Source: a candidate division KSB1 bacterium (GTDB taxonomy: Bacteria; Zhuqueibacterota; Zhuqueibacteria; JANLFK01; Oleimicrobiaceae). From it: a DNA stretch of 64,000 bases. Position numbers and translations under genes: made by a program. The DNA lies in the NCBI GenBank assembly GCA_024655945.1, contig JANLFK010000002.1, forward strand, positions 411,139 through 475,138. The letters run 5' to 3'. The notes beneath the pieces are model-generated. The model was not told the DNA's origin. It searched no databases and worked only from the letters and a program-made list of their open reading frames with translations. Shown piece after piece: positions 59,949 through 64,000 of this stretch (position 1 is its first letter; every line of letters begins with the position of its first letter).

Positions 59949-60761
59949 TCACCGGGCGCGAGCGCCGAGAAAGAACTGCACCGCCCGCTCCACCTCGGCA
60001 AAGTCCACCAGGGTGTTCTTGCACGGCCCTTCCGGTCGCCGGTTGGGGATGGCGATGATGGGGATGCGGGTCACGTTGTCCTGCAAGCCACTCACCAGGT
60101 CGCGCTCGCAGGCGATGCCGATGATGGCGGAAGGGCGAGTGAGCGCAACCGCGCGCCGCGCTGCCTCTCCCCCGCTGGCCACGTACACCTCGCACTCGTA
60201 CTTGCGCGCCAACTCTTCCACCTTTTCCTTGAGAGAACGCTGCAGGCAACGCGGCAAGAGAATGAGCAGCTTGTCACACTGCGCCGTCTTCCTGGTGGCA
60301 CGGATCAGGGAGTTGCTCACGCGAATGAAGGAATGGCTCATCTTGTCGCGAGAAAGGCCAAATCGCCGCCCGAGGTGAAGCACAAGTGGCGCCAGGAACG
60401 ACAACGAAAACTCGCGCCCGAAAAGAAGCAGGAGGAAATTCTTCTCGAACACGATAGAGACAGCGGTGAGCGCAAACCACAGCAGAGCAATGATGAGCCC
60501 CGCAAGGGCAGCGCCCCCCGCCACATAGGGCAGCAGCGGATGAAAGGAGCTCAGCCGGGGCACGACCAGGTACCATGCCAGCCAGACGCCCGCCCCAATG
60601 CAGGCCATCGCCAACAGAGCAAAGCCCAAGAAGAGACGTCTCCCCACGTGCAGATCCTGAGACGCCTCTTCCATGGACCAGTCCGGCGCAAGCCATTCGT
60701 CCCCAAGATGTCGGTCGCGGATCTCGAGTCTAGCCAACGACTCTTTCTTCTTGGCTGTCAT
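59949..60761 (-). CDS. DUF116 membrane protein
   Basis: A 270-residue protein with two membrane helices at about 43-110 (FLGFALLAMACIGAGVWLAW, then AGGAALAGLIIALLWFALT) and a cytoplasmic DUF116 domain. Family motifs are CDKLLILLPRCLQ, ASGGEAARRAV, IIGIACERDL and IPNRRPEGPCKNT. The conserved cysteines suggest metal or sulfur chemistry; the function is unknown. It lies between the NifU-like and ThiI-like genes in a leftward operon. Confidence 0.9.
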   Translation of the reverse strand: MTAKKKESLARLEIRDRHLGDEWLAPDWSMEEASQDLHVGRRLFLGFALLAMACIGAGVWLAWYLVVPRLSSFHPLLPYVAGGAALAGLIIALLWFALTAVSIVFEKNFLLLLFGREFSLSFLAPLVLHLGRRFGLSRDKMSHSFIRVSNSLIRATRKTAQCDKLLILLPRCLQRSLKEKVEELARKYECEVYVASGGEAARRAVALTRPSAIIGIACERDLVSGLQDNVTRIPIIAIPNRRPEGPCKNTLVDFAEVERAVQFFLGARAR

Positions 60762-60796
60762 GCCCAGCGCACCCCGGCGAGTCCGCTCATCTGAGC

Positions 60797-61015
60797 TCAG
60801 ACGGCAATCACCTGCTTGACTTCGGGGACCAGCTTCTTGATCTCGCGCTCAATACCCATCTTCAAGGTCATCTGGGACATCGGACAACCACCGCAGGCAC
60901 CCTTCAGTCGCACAGAGACGATACCGTCCTTCACCTCGACCAGCTCCACATCTCCGCCATCGCGTTGCAATGCTGGCCGAATCCTGTCGAGAACCTCTTT
61001 TACCTTCTCTTGCAT
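60797..61015 (-). CDS. NifU C-terminal-domain protein (Nfu-type Fe-S carrier)
   Basis: A 72-residue single-domain Nfu. It opens LDRIRPALQRDGGDVELVEV and has the cluster-binding CGGCPMSQMTL. Such proteins carry a 4Fe-4S cluster and hand it to target enzymes. The ATG at 61013-61015 has GGAG six bases upstream and is preferred over the GTG at 61027. It begins 28 bp after the rnfB stop. Likely targets are the Fe-S proteins of this operon. Confidence 0.93.
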   Translation of the reverse strand: MQEKVKEVLDRIRPALQRDGGDVELVEVKDGIVSVRLKGACGGCPMSQMTLKMGIEREIKKLVPEVKQVIAV

Positions 61016-61043
61016 AACCTTCTCCACTGTTGTTTGACGACCC

Positions 61044-61907
61044 TCAGGTCGTCGTCATCTCCTCTGGTTGAGCCTGTGGCTCAGTCACCTTCTCCCCCCT
61101 GCGCACAAAACTGTGTGTCGGACACTTTGCGAAAGCCTGCTCCAAATCGTCCGCGGTGGGGTTCACGATCTCTGGCAAAAAGCCGTTCATGCGGATGGAG
61201 CCCGAAGACGTCGTCTTGGGGTTGGCGCACAGGGTGCAGCCCGTGCAGCCCACCGTGCACACCTCCTTCACCTGCTTACCCCGGTCCTGGGACCTGCAGG
61301 CGATGTAGATGCGTTGGCTGCGCGGGATGAGCTGCATGATACCTCGCGGGCAGGCCTTCACGCACTTGCCGCAGCCGGTACACTTGTCTTCGAACACCAC
61401 TGGCAGGCCGTTGCCGTTCATCGCCATGGCGTCGAATGGACACGCCCTCACGCAGGTGCCAAAACCCAAGCACCCGTAGATACACGCCTTTGCTCCGCCG
61501 GCAATGAGTTGAGCGGCCTCACAATCCTCATAGCCCTGGTAGATGAAACGATCGCCGGCCTCTGCTCGCCCCCCCTGGCAGCAGACCACCGCCACCGGCG
61601 CTTCCTTGAGCTCCCCGACTTCACCGCCCATGATGGCAGCAATCTGCCGGGCACAGTCTGCGCCGCCAGGGATGCAGCCCTCGTACGGGGCGACCCCGGC
61701 TACCACTGCTTCGGCAAAGGCGGCACATCCGGGGAAGCCACATGCCCCGCAGTTTGCCCCGCCCAGCACCGCCTGGACGGCTTCGACCTTAGGGTCGACC
61801 TTGACGGCGAACTTCTTGGCGGCATAGGCCAGTCCGCCGCCGAACAGGGCCCCCAATGCCCCCAGTCCCAACATCGATGCCAAAATCGTGACGACCGTTG
61901 GATGCAT
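61044..61907 (-). CDS. rnfB: RnfB-type ferredoxin subunit (stand-alone)
   Basis: A 287-residue RnfB/RsxB-like protein. An N-terminal membrane helix (ASMLGLGALGALFGGGLAYA) is followed by a CxxC-type 4Fe-4S motif (GGANCGACGFPGCAAFAEA) and two ferredoxin-like clusters (CLGFGTCVRACPFDAM, CTGCGKCVKACPRGIM). A further CTVGCTGCTLCANP follows. In Rnf complexes it passes electrons from ferredoxin to the membrane. Here RnfA, C, D, E and G are absent, so it may feed electrons to the Fe-S or thiolation system downstream. Promoter lies at 61991-62019. The start ATG is well supported by the TM helix. Confidence 0.92.
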   Translation of the reverse strand: MHPTVVTILASMLGLGALGALFGGGLAYAAKKFAVKVDPKVEAVQAVLGGANCGACGFPGCAAFAEAVVAGVAPYEGCIPGGADCARQIAAIMGGEVGELKEAPVAVVCCQGGRAEAGDRFIYQGYEDCEAAQLIAGGAKACIYGCLGFGTCVRACPFDAMAMNGNGLPVVFEDKCTGCGKCVKACPRGIMQLIPRSQRIYIACRSQDRGKQVKEVCTVGCTGCTLCANPKTTSSGSIRMNGFLPEIVNPTADDLEQAFAKCPTHSFVRRGEKVTEPQAQPEEMTTT

Positions 61908-62240
61908 TGCCTTTCACGTCCTGCGTTGCAGTCTTCTGCTCTCGTCAGTTCCTGCGGCAGGCCAGTGCCGCCGGTTCACTCGCGCAGGCAAAGCTATAGA
62001 CAAAATGCCAAAAAATCAAGCGGAATTTTCCTCGCCTTTGGCCGCCCGGGGGACCACTATTCCAAGAGGCATGCCGCTCGTGAATGTGTCCCGGAGTGGT
62101 AACAGACAACACACGCGATGGCAGCACGCAGGTTTCGCTCACGCTGTAAGCTCACCTGAGATGCCCGAGAAGTTCACCCGGGCCCGAGGGCCCTCGGAAC
62201 TCCGACGGGCCTCTCCCGGCGACCCACCAAGTCCGCTCGC
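61908..62240. other. Intergenic stretch with rnfB promoter and a palindrome
   Basis: Holds the rnfB promoter and a 14-bp perfect palindrome CCGAGGGCCCTCGG at 62184-62197, downstream of the GNAT gene and possibly part of its terminator, though no T run follows. No open frame looks coding. Confidence 0.4.
61991..62019 (-). promoter_or_regulatory. Likely sigma70-type promoter of the rnfB operon
   Basis: On the minus strand, TTGATT (62014-62019) then TAGCTT (61991-61996) with a 17-bp spacer; a TATAGC shifted by two bases gives a 15-bp spacer. The -35 is preceded by GC as in other promoters here. Weaker than the others. Confidence 0.45.
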
Positions 62241-62924
62241 TCAGGCGACAGGGGAGGAGTGATGCGGTGCTTCGCAGGTCAGGCGCGGATGACGCACCAT
62301 CGCCCAGATGGTCAGTTCTGTACCCCGTGCCGCCGCAACTTTCTCTTTGCCGGCCACAACAAAGCCATGGCGTTCGTAGTAGCCGATGTTCGCCCGGTTG
62401 GTCGTATCGAGGTAACAGGGCAGCCCTTCGGCGTCAGCACCGAGCAACATGGAGTCCAAGAGCTGCCTTCCCACGCCATGACGCTGATGGCTGGGCTCAA
62501 CCCCCATGGCGAACAAATACCAATGCCTACCCCCCAAGGTGCGCTGGTGGAGACGCTCGCTCCCCTTCGCCACTGCCATGAACCTCAGGAAGGCTGAGAA
62601 GCCACAAACCAGCGGGAGAAAGACCAGCCCATTGCGCACCAACGTCCACGCTGGCAGGGACGGCCGCTCCGGTCCCAACCACAGTGCCACGGCGGCCAGA
62701 GACGGGGTCGTAAGCACGCTTCCACAGTCGAGAACTGACGTGAGCAATCTTTCGAAGAGCCACGGCAGCACCTCCTGGCGGCGCACCGGGTCGGGAATCG
62801 TGAAGACGAAGGCCGGGTCAGCGTGAAAGGCTCGAGCCAAGAGCTCGCTGGCAGGCTTCCTCTGCGTCTGCGTCAAAGTGAAGGTCTCTGGCGTTTCTTG
62901 GCGAAGCATTTCTGGCGGCCCCAT
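62241..62924 (-). CDS. GNAT-family N-acetyltransferase
   Basis: A 227-residue GNAT protein. The acetyl-CoA-binding loop is SHQRHGVGRQLLDSM (motif A), and the end of the domain is YYERHGFVVAGKEKV. The N-terminal ETPETFTLTQTQRKPASELL resembles proteins of the GNAT subgroup often found near efflux or toxin genes, but no such link is seen here. The substrate is unknown. The ATG at 62922-62924 has a GGGAG about 11 bases upstream. Its promoter is at 63006-63034. Confidence 0.88.
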   Translation of the reverse strand: MGPPEMLRQETPETFTLTQTQRKPASELLARAFHADPAFVFTIPDPVRRQEVLPWLFERLLTSVLDCGSVLTTPSLAAVALWLGPERPSLPAWTLVRNGLVFLPLVCGFSAFLRFMAVAKGSERLHQRTLGGRHWYLFAMGVEPSHQRHGVGRQLLDSMLLGADAEGLPCYLDTTNRANIGYYERHGFVVAGKEKVAAARGTELTIWAMVRHPRLTCEAPHHSSPVA

Positions 62925-63513
62925 GCTAACGGGTTCTCCCGGTTCCCGGAGGTGCAATCTGGGCTTGACACATGGGCCCTCTCCCACCCCAAAAAATCAT
63001 GTACAATTTTACTCAACGGCAGCGCCACTATCAAGGCTTTTCTGGCTGCGGCGCCTCGCAGGTGTGCTGGCCGCGGGAAGGACCGGGGAAGGACCAGCGT
63101 GAAGGATTCTCCTCGCTGAAAGCGGGCAGGCCCTCGCCATTGCTCTTCTCCCAGGGGGAAGGCCTTTGCCTGCCTCCCTCCTCCACTATCCGCTACTGGC
63201 CGCTGAGGCACGCTATCGGCAGTCGGCGGGTGGGTATGCAAGCGGGACGCGCCCCAGTTCGTCGCACGAGCCCCGTACCGGCGTCATTGCCTGCAGAAAG
63301 GCAATGGGCTGTGGAAGTAAGTACCTCCCCGTGGCCATCCCCGACTGGACATGGTGCCTTGCTTCTCCTGTCTTGCGCACTTGATGGGGAGTAGTGGGCG
63401 TGCTTTTCCGAGAGCGACTCGTGGTGGGCCATGGCGCCGCTGGCTGCGGGTGGCGTCCTCGGCTTCGGCGCTTCCCACCACGCGGGCTGGGACCTCAGGA
63501 TGTCGGAAATGGG
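62925..63513. other. Intergenic stretch between GNAT gene and tRNA-Leu terminator
   Basis: Contains the GNAT promoter (63006-63034). The remaining open frames on both strands are mutual shadows with high Arg and Pro. No structured RNA was recognised. Confidence 0.4.
63006..63034 (-). promoter_or_regulatory. Sigma70 promoter of the GNAT gene
   Basis: On the minus strand: TTGATA (63029-63034), 17-bp spacer, TAAAAT (63006-63011). The predicted start is near 62999, about 75 nt before the ATG. Confidence 0.65.
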
Positions 63514-63546
63514 CAAAGGCCGCGGTGTGGAAGCGGTCCGCGGCCT
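63514..63546 (-). terminator. Intrinsic terminator of tRNA-Leu
   Basis: On the minus strand a nine-bp perfect stem AGGCCGCGG (63538-63546) with CCGCGGCCT (63517-63525), loop of 12 bases, followed by TTT. It lies six bases after the tRNA 3' end. Confidence 0.6.
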
Positions 63547-63552
63547 CGCAGG

Positions 63553-63636
63553 TGCCGGGGGCGGGAATCGAACCCGCATGGACAAAAGTCCGCAGGATTT
63601 TGAGTCCTGTGCGTCTACCAATTTCACCACCCCGGC
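63553..63636 (-). tRNA. tRNA-Leu (anticodon CAA)
   Basis: An 84-nt class II tRNA. The acceptor stem is GCCGGGG/CCCCGGC, the D arm begins TGGTGAAATTGG, the anticodon arm is CAGGA-loop-TCCTG with loop CTCAAAA giving anticodon CAA, and the long variable arm (GGACTTTTGTCC) fits leucine. The T arm is GCGGGTTCGATTCCCGC. The 3' CCA is not encoded (the discriminator A is followed by CCT). A consensus-like promoter is at 63646-63674 and a terminator follows. Confidence 0.97.
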
Positions 63637-63930
63637 GCGCCTGCAAATTTATCAAATACGACCCGGAATATCAAGCAAAATGTTCCTCTGCTCCTCCTCG
63701 CGCCTCCTGCACTGCTCTCGTATCGCGGCTGTCACTTGCAAGGCAAGCTTTCCGAAGGCCCTTTCGAGGGCTTGTGGTCTTCATGGCAGGTCGGGCAGTC
63801 TCCCTCAAAGCCTCCCGGATGCCGCCACCGGCATTAGCATGCCGCTGGGGAAGTACATATGGTTTCGATGAGTGCCATGGCCGAGTGCAGGCTCCCCCCG
63901 TCCTTGCTGCGCCGACCGAATGACGCTCTG
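63637..63930. other. Intergenic stretch upstream of tRNA-Leu
   Basis: Contains the tRNA promoter and an AAGGCCCT-TTCG-AGGGCTT hairpin at 63755-63773, which might end the sorting-tail gene on the minus strand although no T run follows. No open frame looks coding. Confidence 0.4.
63646..63674 (-). promoter_or_regulatory. Sigma70 promoter of tRNA-Leu
   Basis: On the minus strand: TTGATA (63669-63674), 17-bp spacer, TAAATT (63646-63651). The GC before the -35 matches the other promoters in this window. Confidence 0.7.
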
Positions 63931-64000
63931 CTAACGCACCAGGGCCAGCTTGCGGCTCGCCACCTGGCTCCCCGCTACCAGCCGATAGAGGTACACCCCA
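63931..64000 (-). CDS. C-terminal end of a secreted protein with type IX sorting tail (partial)
   Basis: Only the last 23 codons (22 residues and a TAG stop) are in the window. They read GVYLYRLVAGSQ and end KLALVR, the final beta-strands and basic tail of a type IX sorting domain like that of the CBM protein (SGMYVYKLNG). The main body lies outside the right edge. Function of the rest is unknown. Confidence 0.75.
   Translation of the reverse strand, partial: GVYLYRLVAGSQVASRKLALVR

Noticed and set aside
1..64000. CRISPR array, prophage or rRNA operon
   Set aside because: No regularly spaced repeats, phage structural genes or rRNA sequence were seen anywhere in the window.

Overview
The window looks like chromosome of a Gram-negative bacterium of the Fibrobacterota-Chlorobiota-Bacteroidota (FCB) group, probably a GC-rich lineage such as Calditrichota or candidate phylum KSB1. 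The evidence is C-terminal sorting tails of the type IX secretion (Por) kind on three or four exported proteins, a PorV/PorQ-like outer membrane protein, and a TonB-dependent receptor with an N-terminal carboxypeptidase-regulatory-like domain. The species call is inference; no rRNA lies in the window.

Region 1 (1-15739, minus strand) is an exopolysaccharide or O-antigen operon, read right to left and cut by the left edge. A sigma70-type promoter near 15711-15739 precedes a leader of about 530 nt. Then come a catalytically altered IS1595-like protein, a Wzz/GumC chain-length protein, a CpsD-like ATPase that has lost its Walker A lysine, and an initiating sugar-phosphate transferase with a degenerate GGDEF-like front half. 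A dehydrogenase/acetyltransferase/aminotransferase trio that fits the UDP-diacetamido-sugar (WbpB/D/E, WlbA/B/C) pathway follows. The operon ends with a DUF354 protein, flippase, O-antigen ligase, GT2 glycosyltransferase, NodB-type deacetylase, FemAB-like protein and nucleotide-sugar epimerase. Most genes overlap by a few bases, so translation is probably coupled.

Region 2 (16090-39013, plus strand) is a carbohydrate capture and use locus. It holds an exported (alpha/alpha)6-type enzyme, a LacI regulator with two near-identical operators, a CBM-bearing sorting-tail protein, a TonB receptor, a very large surface protein, a PorV-like protein and a multidomain PKD/LamG protein. These are followed by a parvulin-like lipoprotein, a binding protein with two permeases (no ATPase gene), a GH130 enzyme and a second (alpha/alpha)6-type protein. 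GH130 suggests a beta-mannoside substrate.

Region 3 (39075-57051) is mostly housekeeping: YifB/ComM ATPase, a strongly supported structured RNA that I read as 6S RNA (41036-41240, minus), P1 peptidase, DUF2905, NfeD plus slipin, a class V aminotransferase, a TolB-like lipoprotein, radA, tgt, yajC, fmt, rsmB, a PASTA protein, a cold-shock protein, an unknown protein, a QueG-like Fe-S protein and a XerC/D recombinase. Region 4 (57148-64000) holds birA, coaX, a minus-strand RnfB / NifU-like / DUF116 / ThiI-like PP-loop operon, a GNAT acetyltransferase, tRNA-Leu(CAA), and the last codons of another sorting-tail protein.

Several promoters are readable by eye (TTGAYW, 16-17 bp spacer, TANNNT) and agree with each other. 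They fix the start of the cold-shock gene and show where the ncRNA, the tRNA and the exopolysaccharide operon begin. No CRISPR array, intact insertion sequence or prophage was seen.
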